The position numbers were made by a program, and so were the translations under genes. A model generated the notes under the pieces. It did not search any database and was not told where the DNA came from. It worked only from the letters and a program-made list of their open reading frames with translations. From JAWKUK01 sp041398605 (lineage in GTDB: Bacteria; Planctomycetota; UBA1135; GCA-002686595), in assembly GCA_041398605.1 (NCBI GenBank), contig JAWKUK010000003.1:668151-732150 (forward strand): 64,000 nucleotides of DNA, in the 5' to 3' direction. Shown here piece by piece: positions 1 through 8,421 of this stretch (the first letter of the stretch is position 1; every line of letters starts with the position of its first letter).

Positions 1-1073
1 AGGTCACCCGCGACTTCGCGACGAGCTTCACGACGGTCGCTGCGACCGCCGAAGTGGTCGGCGCCATCACGGACCCTCTGGACCGCCGCTTCGCGGGCCT
101 CGTGCTGCGCGTCCCGAGTTCGGGGGAGCTCCTGACTGCCAGCGCGAGCGGCACGACCTCGCTCGCGAACAGCGCCACCAGCGTGCTCCTGGCGGAGAGC
201 GGCGCCATTGGATACGTACGCAATGGCACCTCGCTCCGCACGATCGACCGCACGACCCAGGCAGAGGTCGTGGTCGACGAAGAAGTGGGCGGCGTCTATG
301 CGCTCGGCGCGTCGGACGGCGGCGACCTCTACTACGTGGCCAAGCGCGCGAGCGACCCTGGCCGCATCCAACTCAAGCGGCTGACCGCGGGCGGCCAAGT
401 CGACCTCGTCGCCGAGGACACAAACGCCGTCGCAGCCAACACCCTCTTCGACGTCGCCGTGCGCGTGACCGACAACTACGTCGTGGTCCAGTATCGCACC
501 TCCCTCAACGCCGTCCGGGTCTTCAGCACGCTGAAGGCCGGCGGCCCGCTGACCGACATCACGCCGCCCGCGCCGTACAACCTGCGCGATGGCTTCACCG
601 GCGCCCTCGGCGACCGCCTGCTCGTGTCGCTCTTCGACTCTGGGCTCGGGCGCTTTGTGGCGCGCAGCCACAGCGCCGCGGCCCCGGACGGCGCCTTTGA
701 CCTCGGGCGGTTCTGGTCCGCCGCGCTCCCGAGCGACGCCTACACGCTCGGCCAGCGGCGGCCGCTCGCTGGCGTCGTCGCGACGTTCCTGGGCGGCGAA
801 ATGGTGATCCTCGATGCGAGCGCCGACCCGCTCGCGCCCGTCACGCGCTCGATCGCACCCCCGACGACCGCCTCGAGCCGGGTCCTCTTCCCCCATGGAA
901 CGAAGCTGATGCTCGCCGAGCAGCGGCTCGACGGCTTTGGGACGCCGATGAGCACGGGCGTCGCGTTCACCGACACGAGCCTCACGAGCGCCGCGGTCGT
1001 GATTACGAGCCCCGCAGCGAGCTTCGACGTGCCGGTGCCCTCATCGCGCACCGCGCGGCCGATCCAGCCCTGA
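1..1073 (+). CDS. Hypothetical protein, 5'-truncated by the window edge
   Basis: The reading frame is open from base 3, so the true start lies upstream; the GTG at 54 is only an internal candidate. About 356 residues are visible, ending in TGA at 1073. I recognise no family or catalytic motif. The sequence is a run of short alternating hydrophobic/polar strands (for example YVVVQYRT and DLYYVAKR) separated by Gly/Asp/Asn turns. That pattern suits a secreted or periplasmic beta-propeller-like fold, but this is a weak structural inference. There are no membrane segments in the visible part. It converges on the CPBP gene, with a strong hairpin between them. Confidence 0.7.
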   Translation, partial: VTRDFATSFTTVAATAEVVGAITDPLDRRFAGLVLRVPSSGELLTASASGTTSLANSATSVLLAESGAIGYVRNGTSLRTIDRTTQAEVVVDEEVGGVYALGASDGGDLYYVAKRASDPGRIQLKRLTAGGQVDLVAEDTNAVAANTLFDVAVRVTDNYVVVQYRTSLNAVRVFSTLKAGGPLTDITPPAPYNLRDGFTGALGDRLLVSLFDSGLGRFVARSHSAAAPDGAFDLGRFWSAALPSDAYTLGQRRPLAGVVATFLGGEMVILDASADPLAPVTRSIAPPTTASSRVLFPHGTKLMLAEQRLDGFGTPMSTGVAFTDTSLTSAAVVITSPAASFDVPVPSSRTARPIQP

Positions 1074-1133
1074 GCGTCGACTGTAGCTTGAGTCTTGGTC
1101 GAGCCCAGTAGAGGGGTTGGACCATCGAGCGCG

Positions 1134-1163
1134 GACGCGGGCCGCCCGAGCGCGGCCCGTGTC
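1134..1163. terminator. Hairpin between convergent genes
   Basis: A 12-pair stem joins 1134-1145 and 1152-1163 (core CGGGCCGC/GCGGCCCG, one G-U pair) with a 6-nt loop. It lies between a plus-strand stop at 1073 and the minus-strand CPBP stop at 1162-1164, and the right arm overlaps that stop. There is no T-run, so a shared transcript end is inferred from position and stem strength only. Confidence 0.5.
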
Positions 1164-2100
1164 AGCTCCCGATGACGGTATCCGGGGCGAAGAACAAGAG
1201 CCCCGTCGTCAGGCCGTTGTGGAGCGCGTGCACAAACCAGCACGCCACCAGGCGGCGGGTGCGCAGCATGACGAGGCCGAGGATGAGCGAGAGGCCGAAG
1301 ATCGGGATGAGCGCCGAGGCGCCGTGCAGCGCGGCGAACGCGAGCGACGTGAGCACGAGGGCAGGCGCGACGCCGAGGCGCGCTTCGAGCGCGCCTTGCA
1401 TGAAGCCCCGGAACAGGAGCTCCTCCATCAGCGGGATCAGGATCACCGCAAAGAGCGGCACGAAGAGCCGCTCGAGCCCCTTGGCGCCCGCGATCATCAC
1501 CGCGACGTCTTGCGGCTCGTGGGGCATGCCGAACCACTCCTGCAGGATGTAGGGCGTGACGGCGAGCAGCGCGAAGAGGAAGGGTCCGCTGCCGAAGTAG
1601 CTCACGGCGCCAAAGGCGACGGACTCGGCGGCGCCGTGCCGGCGCAAGCCCAAGGCCGCGAGCCCCTTGCGCCGCCAGGCCAAAGCGAGGACAAAAGCGC
1701 AGGCCGCGCCCTGAATTCCCACCGTCAACGGCAGCGCGACGAGGAACGAGTCGACGTTCAGGTCCAAGGCCGTGACGATGACGCCCGCCACGACCTGGAG
1801 CCCCAGAAACACGAGCATCAAGGCTGCGACGTCGCGCAGCTCGAACGCGGCCCGCGCGGGCCCTGTGTCCTGCAGCGGAATGCGCTGGCGAATCCAGCGC
1901 ACGAACGGCGCCAACATCAGCCCGACGAGCAGCGCTAGCCCCGCGAGGGGTAGTAAGTCCGCCGGAGCGGTCGCGTCGAAATCGCCCGCCGCCGCAGCGG
2001 CCGCTGCGACGGTCGACGGCGCGGGCCCGGCATCGGCCCCGACGCCGGCTGACTCCTGCCCAAGGAGGCCCGCCATCTGCGCAAGCTCCGCCGCCGTCAC
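1162..2100 (-). CDS. CPBP family intramembrane metalloprotease
   Basis: This 312-residue multi-pass membrane protein belongs to the CPBP (Rce1/Abi-like, PF02517) family. The glutamate pair E226-E227 with R231 (EELLFRG) forms motif 1, H259 (FAALHG) motif 2, and H291/N295 (HALHNG) motif 3; these are the expected metal-site and catalytic residues. About seven hydrophobic segments follow an Ala-rich N-terminus (residues 30-50). The GTG start at 2100 is chosen because it forms a GTGA overlap with the thiG stop, implying translational coupling. The substrate is unknown: relatives process prenylated proteins or peptides, or act in bacteriocin immunity. A link to thiamine synthesis is positional only. 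Confidence 0.88.
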   Translation of the reverse strand: MTAAELAQMAGLLGQESAGVGADAGPAPSTVAAAAAAAGDFDATAPADLLPLAGLALLVGLMLAPFVRWIRQRIPLQDTGPARAAFELRDVAALMLVFLGLQVVAGVIVTALDLNVDSFLVALPLTVGIQGAACAFVLALAWRRKGLAALGLRRHGAAESVAFGAVSYFGSGPFLFALLAVTPYILQEWFGMPHEPQDVAVMIAGAKGLERLFVPLFAVILIPLMEELLFRGFMQGALEARLGVAPALVLTSLAFAALHGASALIPIFGLSLILGLVMLRTRRLVACWFVHALHNGLTTGLLFFAPDTVIGS

Positions 2101-2906
2101 CGGCGCGGCCCAGCTTCCTCGATCAGGCCCTCTTCCGGCGAGGACGCGTTCGCGTAGCGCTTCTTCGGGATCCGCCCGGCGAGGTACGCGTTGCGGCCCG
2201 CGCGGCACGCGTCGCGCATCGCGACGGCCATGCGCAAGGGCTCGCGCGCGCCGGCGATGGCCGTGTTGAGCAGCACACCGTGCGCCCCGAGCTCCATCGC
2301 AAACGCGACGTCCGAGGCCGTCCCGACCCCCGCGTCCACGATCACGGGCACGTCGACGAGCTCCATCAGGATCGACAGCGCGTTCGGGTTCAGGACGCCC
2401 TGCCCCGAGCCGATCGGCGAGCCCGCTGGCATGACCGCGGCGGCGCCGAGCTCTGCGAGCCGGACGCCCATCCGCGGGTCGTCCGAACAATACACCAGCA
2501 CGACAAAGCCCTCGTCCACGAGCACCTTTGTCGCCTCCAACGTCCCCACCGGGTCCGGCAACAAGGTCTTCGTGTCGCCGAGCACCTCGAGCTTCACCAG
2601 CGGCGTGTCGAGCAGCTCGCGCGCCAGCCGCGCCGTGCGGAGGGCGCTCTCGACGTCGAAGCACCCCGCGGTGTTGGGCAAGATGTGGTAACGCTTGCGA
2701 TCGATGTGATCGAGCAGCGACTCGCCCTGTGACGGGTCGAGGTTCACGCGGCGCACGGCGACGGTCACCATGTCGGTCCCGCTCAGCTCGAGGGCGCGCG
2801 CGGTCTCCTCGAACGACTTGTACTTACCGGTGCCGACGAGGAGGCGCGAGCTGAGCTCGAGGTCCCCCACGCGGAGCTTCGAATCGGTGCACGGGTCAGC
2901 GGTCAT
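2097..2906 (-). CDS. thiG: Thiazole synthase ThiG
   Basis: ThiG builds the thiazole phosphate ring of thiamine from 1-deoxy-D-xylulose 5-phosphate, dehydroglycine and sulfur carried by ThiS thiocarboxylate, in the cytosol. The 269 residues cover the full TIM barrel. Visible are the N-terminal RLLVGTGKY, PNTAGC near 77-82, the predicted Schiff-base lysine K105 in LVKLEVLGD, and the phosphate-binding loops PAGSPIGSG and VDAGVGTASD. ATG at 2906 lies 6 bp after the thiS stop and the 3' end overlaps the CPBP start, so thiS-thiG-CPBP read as one transcript. The C-terminal tail (about 15 residues rich in Glu/Arg) is slightly longer than usual. Confidence 0.97.
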   Translation of the reverse strand: MTADPCTDSKLRVGDLELSSRLLVGTGKYKSFEETARALELSGTDMVTVAVRRVNLDPSQGESLLDHIDRKRYHILPNTAGCFDVESALRTARLARELLDTPLVKLEVLGDTKTLLPDPVGTLEATKVLVDEGFVVLVYCSDDPRMGVRLAELGAAAVMPAGSPIGSGQGVLNPNALSILMELVDVPVIVDAGVGTASDVAFAMELGAHGVLLNTAIAGAREPLRMAVAMRDACRAGRNAYLAGRIPKKRYANASSPEEGLIEEAGPRR

Positions 2907-2912
2907 GGGCTC

Positions 2913-3149
2913 TCATCCCCCTCCGACGAGGGTCACGATCTCGACGCGGTCGCCGGCGGCGAGCGCGTGCTCGGCGTGGCGCGCGCGCGGCACGAGGACA
3001 CGTTCGACCTCCACGGCGACGAGCGCCGACTGCAGCGCGAGCGCCGTCAGCAGGTCCGCGACGGTCGCGCCGGCCGCGAGGTCGCGCTGCGCGCCGTTCA
3101 CCGACACCGAGATCGTGTCGCCGTCAGAGGTTTGGTGGTCCGTCTGCAT
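2913..3149 (-). CDS. thiS: Sulfur carrier protein ThiS
   Basis: This is a 78-residue ubiquitin-fold (beta-grasp) sulfur carrier. It starts with the typical ISVSVNG strand and ends in VEIVTLVGGG; the C-terminal Gly-Gly is adenylated by ThiF and converted to the thiocarboxylate that feeds ThiG. About 10 extra polar residues precede the domain. ATG at 3149 is the only sensible start. It sits immediately upstream of thiG in the same operon. No thiF, thiO/thiH or thiE lies in the window, so the remaining thiamine genes must be elsewhere. I saw no TPP riboswitch in the short leader. Confidence 0.95.
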   Translation of the reverse strand: MQTDHQTSDGDTISVSVNGAQRDLAAGATVADLLTALALQSALVAVEVERVLVPRARHAEHALAAGDRVEIVTLVGGG

Positions 3150-3196
3150 TGCGCCGGCGCTCAGCGTCCCTCGTGTCTAGGCCCTGCCTCGGCCGC

Positions 3197-4375
3197 CTAC
3201 CCGACGCTCAGGAAGGCGCACTTGAGATAGTCCGTCTCCGGCAACGTCACAAGGTGCGGGTGGTCCACCCCGGCCTTCGTGAGGGCGTCGAGCCAGACGT
3301 CGCGACCTGCGAGGCGCGCCGCCGAAGCGATGAAGCCCATGAAGTCCGCCGGCCGCACGTTGTGGCTGCACGACGCGCTGACGAGGTAACCGCCGGGCGG
3401 GATCAGCTCGAGGCCGCGCCGATTCAGCTCGACGTAGCCGCGCTCCGCGCCCTCGACCTCCTTCTTCGAACGCGCGAACGCGGGCGGGTCGAGCACGACG
3501 AGCTCGTAGCGCTCCTGCCGCTCGGCCCGCGCGCGCAGGTCCTTCATGCAGTCGACGCGCTCGACGCGCACCTTGCCGCCGAGGCCGTTGCGCTGGGCGT
3601 TCTCCAGAATGCGCTCGCACGCCGCGCGGTTCTGCTCGAGGCACAGCACGTCCTCGGCGCCCGCGGCCGCGGCGTGCAGCCCGAAGAGGCCGTCGTACGC
3701 GAAGCAATCGAGCACGCGCCCGCCGACCGCGAGCGCAGCCGCGAGCTTGCGGTTCTGCGCTTGATCGAGGTAGTGGCCCGTCTTGTGCCCCTCGACGATG
3801 TCGACGGTGTAGCTCAGCGTGCCGTCGCGGACGACCACGGGCCCGGCGAGCGCGCCCTTGATCACCTCGAAGCGCGGCAGCAGCCCTTCGAGCTTGCGCA
3901 CGCTCGCGTCGGAGCGATCGACGATGGTCGTCAGCTCGAACGGCAGCGCCTCTTGCAGCAGCTCGAGGATGAAGTCGCGCATGCGGTCGGCCGACTGCGT
4001 GCCGCACTGGACGACCGCGGTCTGGGCGTAGCGATCGATGACGAGGCCCGGGAAGCCGTCCGCGTCGCCGGAGACGAGGCGCGACCCGCTCTCGGGGTCG
4101 AGCAGCCCGCTGCGCCGCCGCCGCTCGACCGCGCGCCGCATGCGCGACGCCCAGAACTCGCGGTTGGGCTGCTCGGGGGAGCGCGTCACCATCCGCACCG
4201 CGATGCGCGAGTGCGTGCTGAAGAGGCCCCACCCCAGCGGCTCTTGGTTCGGCCCATCGACGGGCACCAGCTCGCCCGGCTCGCCCAAGCCGGTCGCCAC
4301 GTCGTCCAAGTACAGCCAAGGGTGGCCGCCGAGCAGCCAACGCCGCCCTTTCCCGCTCGCAATGATCTTACCCAT
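3197..4375 (-). CDS. Class I SAM-dependent rRNA methyltransferase, RlmI-like (PUA + Rossmann)
   Basis: These 392 residues match the COG1092 family, whose E. coli member RlmI makes 5-methylcytosine in 23S rRNA. An N-terminal PUA-type RNA-binding region (about 1-75, starting KIIASGKGRRWLLGGHPW) precedes a linker and a Rossmann methyltransferase domain. The SAM motif I is VLDCFAYDGLFG and the motif IV is DPPAFARSK. A Cys in SASCSHN near the C-terminus is the expected catalytic/motif VI cysteine. ATG at 4375 is preferred to an upstream start at 4474 because the PUA domain begins there. It lies 47 bp upstream of thiS on the same strand and may share its transcript. The exact nucleotide modified cannot be told from sequence. 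Confidence 0.88.
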   Translation of the reverse strand: MGKIIASGKGRRWLLGGHPWLYLDDVATGLGEPGELVPVDGPNQEPLGWGLFSTHSRIAVRMVTRSPEQPNREFWASRMRRAVERRRRSGLLDPESGSRLVSGDADGFPGLVIDRYAQTAVVQCGTQSADRMRDFILELLQEALPFELTTIVDRSDASVRKLEGLLPRFEVIKGALAGPVVVRDGTLSYTVDIVEGHKTGHYLDQAQNRKLAAALAVGGRVLDCFAYDGLFGLHAAAAGAEDVLCLEQNRAACERILENAQRNGLGGKVRVERVDCMKDLRARAERQERYELVVLDPPAFARSKKEVEGAERGYVELNRRGLELIPPGGYLVSASCSHNVRPADFMGFIASAARLAGRDVWLDALTKAGVDHPHLVTLPETDYLKCAFLSVG

Positions 4376-4470
4376 GTTTTGTAGGGCGTAGACGATACCC
4401 GCGCGGCCGGCCCGGCGGGCGCGGTTCCCCGGGATGGGCCCGCGGCGCGTCCCAGGGGCCCCGGCGGAGG

Positions 4471-5790
4471 TCACTCGGCCGGCAGCTCGTACCCGTCGCG
4501 CGCGGCCTCCGAGCGCCAGCCGTTGGCCTCGTCATCGCCGACAAACGACCACGCCGCAGGGTCCCAAGCGAGGGCACGCCCATGGCGATAGGCGAGGTTC
4601 AGGAGGTGACAGACCGCCGCGGTCCGGGCCCCGACCTCTGCAGGACAGGCGTTCCCGCCCCCCCGCTCGATCGCGTCCAGCCAATCGATGGCGTGGTTCT
4701 GCGGGCGCGGGAGGCGCGGCACATCGTCCGGCAGCGGGTCCTTCAGGAGGCCCTCCGGCGTCGCGGCGCCCCGGTCCCGGTCGACGTGCAAGACGCCCTC
4801 GGTGCCGATGAACGTCACGCCGCTGGGGCCGCCATGGACGACGCGCGCGCCGTCAGCGTAGACGAGGCTCGCCCCACGGCGCGCCGCCCGGTCCTGCGGG
4901 GGCTCGACCCGCACCGGCCCGGACCCGTCCATGCCGAGCGCCCACTGGACGATGTCGAAGTGGTGCGCGCCCATGTCCGCGAGGCCGCCGCCCGCGTATT
5001 CGTTGTAGCGCCGCCAGGCCGGGTAGTGCGAGTGCATGCCGCGCGGCATCAACGTCTCGCTGAACACCCGCGCGGGCGCCGGCCCGAGCCAGCGATCGAA
5101 CGCGCGAGCTTCCTCGAGCGAGCACGACTCCGCGGGCAGGTCGCACGGCACATTGGGGTCCCCCACGCCGACGTGCGCGGTGAGGACGCGCCCGATGCGG
5201 CCCGCGCGAACGCGCTCGACGGCGTCGATGAAGCGGTGCCCGTACTCCGTGCGCTGCTGGCTGCCCGTCTGGAAGACGATGCCCGCGCGCTGCGCCTCGC
5301 TCGCGACGCGGCGCGCCTCGTCGAGCGTGCGCGTCAGCGGCTTCTCGCAATAGACGTGCTTCTTCGCGCGGCACGCCTCGATCGCCTGCAGCGCGTGCCA
5401 ATGGTCCGGCGTCGCGATGAGCACGCCGTCGATGTCGTCGCGACCGAGCACCTCGTGGTAGTCCGTCGTCGCAGCGCACACGTCGCCGCCGTAGGCTGCG
5501 TCCACCAGCGCCTTGTAGCCTGCGAGGCGCTCGGGCAGCGTCTCGCACACCGCGACGACCTTGAAGCGGTCGCTCTTCAGGAAGTGGCCCCGCAAGAGGT
5601 TCTTCGCGCGGATGCCGCAGCCGATGACGCCGAGCTGAAAGCGCTCCCCCGGCCAGGCCCGGCGCCCCGCGGAGGCGCGCGCAGGCGCGGCGCCCGCGAC
5701 GCCGCGCGAGAGCCACAGGGCAGGGACGGAGGCCGCAGCGCCCAGGAGCGCGCGGCGGGAAGGACCTCGGGTGCCTCGGGTGTTCGTCAT
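4471..5790 (-). CDS. Tat-exported Gfo/Idh/MocA family oxidoreductase
   Basis: 439 residues. The N-terminus has a Tat-type signal (S11-R12-R13-A-L-L-G, then a hydrophobic stretch to about residue 34), so export in folded form with bound NAD(P) is predicted. The Rossmann domain starts at GVIGCGIRAKN, and the family signature E149-K150-P151 (CEKPLT) carries the conserved lysine. The C-terminal domain includes GGGLADMGAHHFD. Tat-exported members are abundant in planctomycetes; some are GH109-like NAD-dependent glycosidases, others sugar dehydrogenases. Its start forms an ATGA overlap with the sialic-acid transporter fusion, so a role in releasing or converting a sialic-acid-type sugar is inferred. 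The exact reaction is unknown. Confidence 0.88.
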   Translation of the reverse strand: MTNTRGTRGPSRRALLGAAASVPALWLSRGVAGAAPARASAGRRAWPGERFQLGVIGCGIRAKNLLRGHFLKSDRFKVVAVCETLPERLAGYKALVDAAYGGDVCAATTDYHEVLGRDDIDGVLIATPDHWHALQAIEACRAKKHVYCEKPLTRTLDEARRVASEAQRAGIVFQTGSQQRTEYGHRFIDAVERVRAGRIGRVLTAHVGVGDPNVPCDLPAESCSLEEARAFDRWLGPAPARVFSETLMPRGMHSHYPAWRRYNEYAGGGLADMGAHHFDIVQWALGMDGSGPVRVEPPQDRAARRGASLVYADGARVVHGGPSGVTFIGTEGVLHVDRDRGAATPEGLLKDPLPDDVPRLPRPQNHAIDWLDAIERGGGNACPAEVGARTAAVCHLLNLAYRHGRALAWDPAAWSFVGDDEANGWRSEAARDGYELPAE

Positions 5791-8421
5791 CGCGCCGCGG
5801 TTGTACCACGGGTCCACCAAGTCAGCCCCGCGAGGTCCCGGCGCGCCGGGAGCGCGAGGCTCGACAGGTACCCGACGAGCACACACGTCGTCGTCCCAAC
5901 CGCCCCGTACAGCATGAAGTTGAGCGGCGTGCGGTGCTGCACGTACGCCAGCGTCCCGACCGCGACGGCGACGCCGATCCCGACGCCGCGCGCGCTCGCC
6001 CGGCGCGTGAAGACCCCTAGCACGAAGGCCCCGGCGAGCGGGCTGATCAGCAGCCCGAGCACGCTCTGGAACGTGTCGTACAGCGAGCGCACATCGGCCG
6101 CGGCCATCCACGTCGCGGCGCCGGTCCCGACGAGCCCCATCGCGAGCGTCACGCGCCGCCCTGTGACGAGGTCCGACGCGCGCCCGAGCTTGAGGCGCGC
6201 GTGCCAGTCGTTGGTCCACGCCGTCGCGATCGAGTGCATCGACGAATCGAGGCTCGACATCGACGCGGCGAAGATGCCTGCGAGCACGAGCCCGGCGAGG
6301 CCTGGCGGCAGCTCCAACGCGACAAAGAGCGGCAAGACCTCGTCGTTCTTCATGCCCACCGTCAGCTCCTCGGGCCGCGCCTTGAAGTAGGCAAAGAGCG
6401 CCGTCCCGAGCCCAAAGAAGCACACGGTCATCGGCGCCGAGACGAGGCCGTTCAGCCAGATCCCGCGCGCGGCGCTGCGCTCGTCCTTGGTCGACAGGTA
6501 GCGCTGCACGACGGCTTGGTCCGCGGTGTACGGCCCGAACTGCAGGAACATCGCGCCGAGCATGACCGACCAGCTCGCGTTCGCGGTCCACGACCCGCCC
6601 GGCGCGATAGCGCGCAGCTTGTGCGCGTCCACGGCGATGTCGAGCGCGGCGTCGAACCCGCCTGCGCCCTGCACGGCGAGGAAGAGCGCGACGAACATCC
6701 CGCCTACGAGGACGAACACCTGTAGCACGTCGGTCCAGACGACCGCCTCCATCCCGCCGAGCACCGTATACAGCGTCGACAAGAGCCCGATCGTCGCGAT
6801 ACACACGTAGACATTCACGCCCGTAACCGCGGACAGCGCGAGCGACGGGAGGAACACGACGATCGCCATGCGCGCGACCTGGAACAAGATGAAGGAGGCG
6901 CTGCCGAAGAGGCGCAGCCCGAGGCTGAAGCGGCGCTCCAGATACTCGTAGGCGGTGCGGATCCCGAGCCGTCGATAGAACGGCAGGTAGAAGACGACCA
7001 CGATCGGCGCCATCGCGAGGATCGTCAGCGACGTGAAGGCGAAGACCCAGTCCTCCAGGAACGCCTTCGCCGGGATAGCGACGTACGTGATCGCGGAGAG
7101 CTGCGTGCCGTAGATCGAGAGCCCCGCCGCCCACCACGGGATGCGGTTGCCCGCGAGGAAGAAGTCGTCCGCCGTGCGCTCGCGGCGCGCGAAGAAGAGC
7201 CCGAGCGCGACGAGGGCCAGCAAGTACACCCCCATCACCGCGAAGTCGAGCTTGGAGAGGTGCCCGTGGGCCGCGGCCGGCCGCGCGAACTGCACTTCGT
7301 TCGTTCGGACGCCCGGGCGCACTTCGCCGCTCGCGACCACGAACCCATCACGCCAACGCGTGATCCCGGTCGTGACGACGCCGCGCAGCATCTCGTCGCT
7401 GAGCGCGGTCCATGTGTCCGTGACCGTGTGATACGCGCTGATCGTCCGCGTGAACTCCGGGCGCTCCGCGAGCGGCGTCGCCTCGTCGAAGCCGCCGACC
7501 CCGGACAGGAACGCGACATGGGCCTGCCCGAGCGGCCAGGCCGTCCCCGCCGCGCGCCCGGCCCAGGTCCCCGGCGCGCCGCCCCTGACCTCGAGCGGAG
7601 CATGCAGCGCCCAGGTGTCACCTTGGGGATCGTAGGAGCACAGCAGCGGCTCCATGGCGCGCGCGCGCCGCCCTTCGGGGCCGTCACGCGACCAACCTGC
7701 GGGGTCCTCGCCGGAGAAGCAATAGAGCCGCGCGCGCCCGCCAGGCCCCTTCTGGGTCGCGGTGACGCGCTTGACGAGCGCGGCGCCGCTGGCGGAGCGC
7801 GGCGCCGGCGCGCCGACGCGCCAGCCGCGCTCCGGCGCGTCGAGGTCGAGCGTCCACGTCGCGTCACTGACATCCGCCGCGTCCAACGAGCGCTGCGCGC
7901 CGAGCGCGACGAGCGTGCGCCCGACGACCCCTGCCGCGAGGTGCAGCGCGGGCTCGGGCAGCCTTGGCCCGGGCTCAAATGCGAGCGCGCCGCGCGCGTC
8001 GAAGCGCGCGCGCCAGACCTCGCCCGTGACGGAGCCCGCGTCGCCGCCGCCGAGCAGCCACGCGTCGCCATCGACGCTGACGGCCGCGCCGTACGCGCGC
8101 CGCGGGCAGCGGCGGACCGGCGCGCCAGGCGTCGCCGTCGAAGAGCCAGGTGTCCGCGTGCCAGACCTTCACGCCGCCGGCCCACGGCGGCCCGCCGGGG
8201 AAGTTCGCGCCACCAGCGACGAGCAGCGTCTCGCCGGCCGGCCCTGCGAGCGTCGCGACAAACGGCCCGCCGTAGCCGAGCGCGTCCGGCAGCGGCGGCA
8301 GCGACGTCCAGGTGAGCGCCGCGCGCGCCTGAGGCTCACCACGCTCGTTCACGCGCGCCGCGAGATCGACCTGCGGCCAGCTCGCCGCGCAGAGGGCGAG
8401 CGCCGCGACGGCGACGCTCAT
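5787..8421 (-). CDS. Kelch (NanM-like)/sodium:solute symporter fusion, apparent frameshift near 8095
   Basis: The gene starts at ATG 8421 with a signal peptide, then a kelch beta-propeller resembling NanM-type cyclically permuted mutarotases (LLVAGGANFPGG, KVWHADTWLF). A 13-14 TM sodium/solute symporter (SLC5/SSS) begins near 7250 (FLAGNRIPWWAAGLSIYGTQLSAIT). The kelch frame is continuous only if two bases are restored in a GC run near 8094-8102. The fused frame would then be 878 residues and the joined text reads AAVSVDGDAWLLGGGDAGS, a normal kelch blade. Both ends overlap neighbours by ATGA (nanA and the Gfo/Idh gene). Predicted role: epimerise N-acetylneuraminate outside and import it with sodium. 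As written the protein is broken; an assembly indel is likelier than decay because both halves look intact. Confidence 0.82.
8093..8102 (-). other. Probable indel (frameshift) in a GC run
   Basis: On the minus strand the reading frame of the kelch N-terminus (ending ...AGPPLPAAR) and that of the rest of the fusion meet at an alternating CGCGCG run. Restoring two bases, or dropping one, rejoins them with no stop codon on either side. This is either a sequencing/assembly slip or a recent slippage mutation. Confidence 0.7.

Noticed and set aside
4471..5790. Calling the Gfo/Idh gene a proven GH109 alpha-N-acetylgalactosaminidase
   Set aside because: Tat signal and CEKP motif fit, but many planctomycete paralogues share these and nothing in the sequence fixes the activity.
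4582..6390. A 602-codon plus-strand frame opposite the Gfo/Idh and symporter genes
   Set aside because: Composition is Arg/Ala/Val-rich shadow sequence; both minus-strand genes have complete family motifs and coupled starts.
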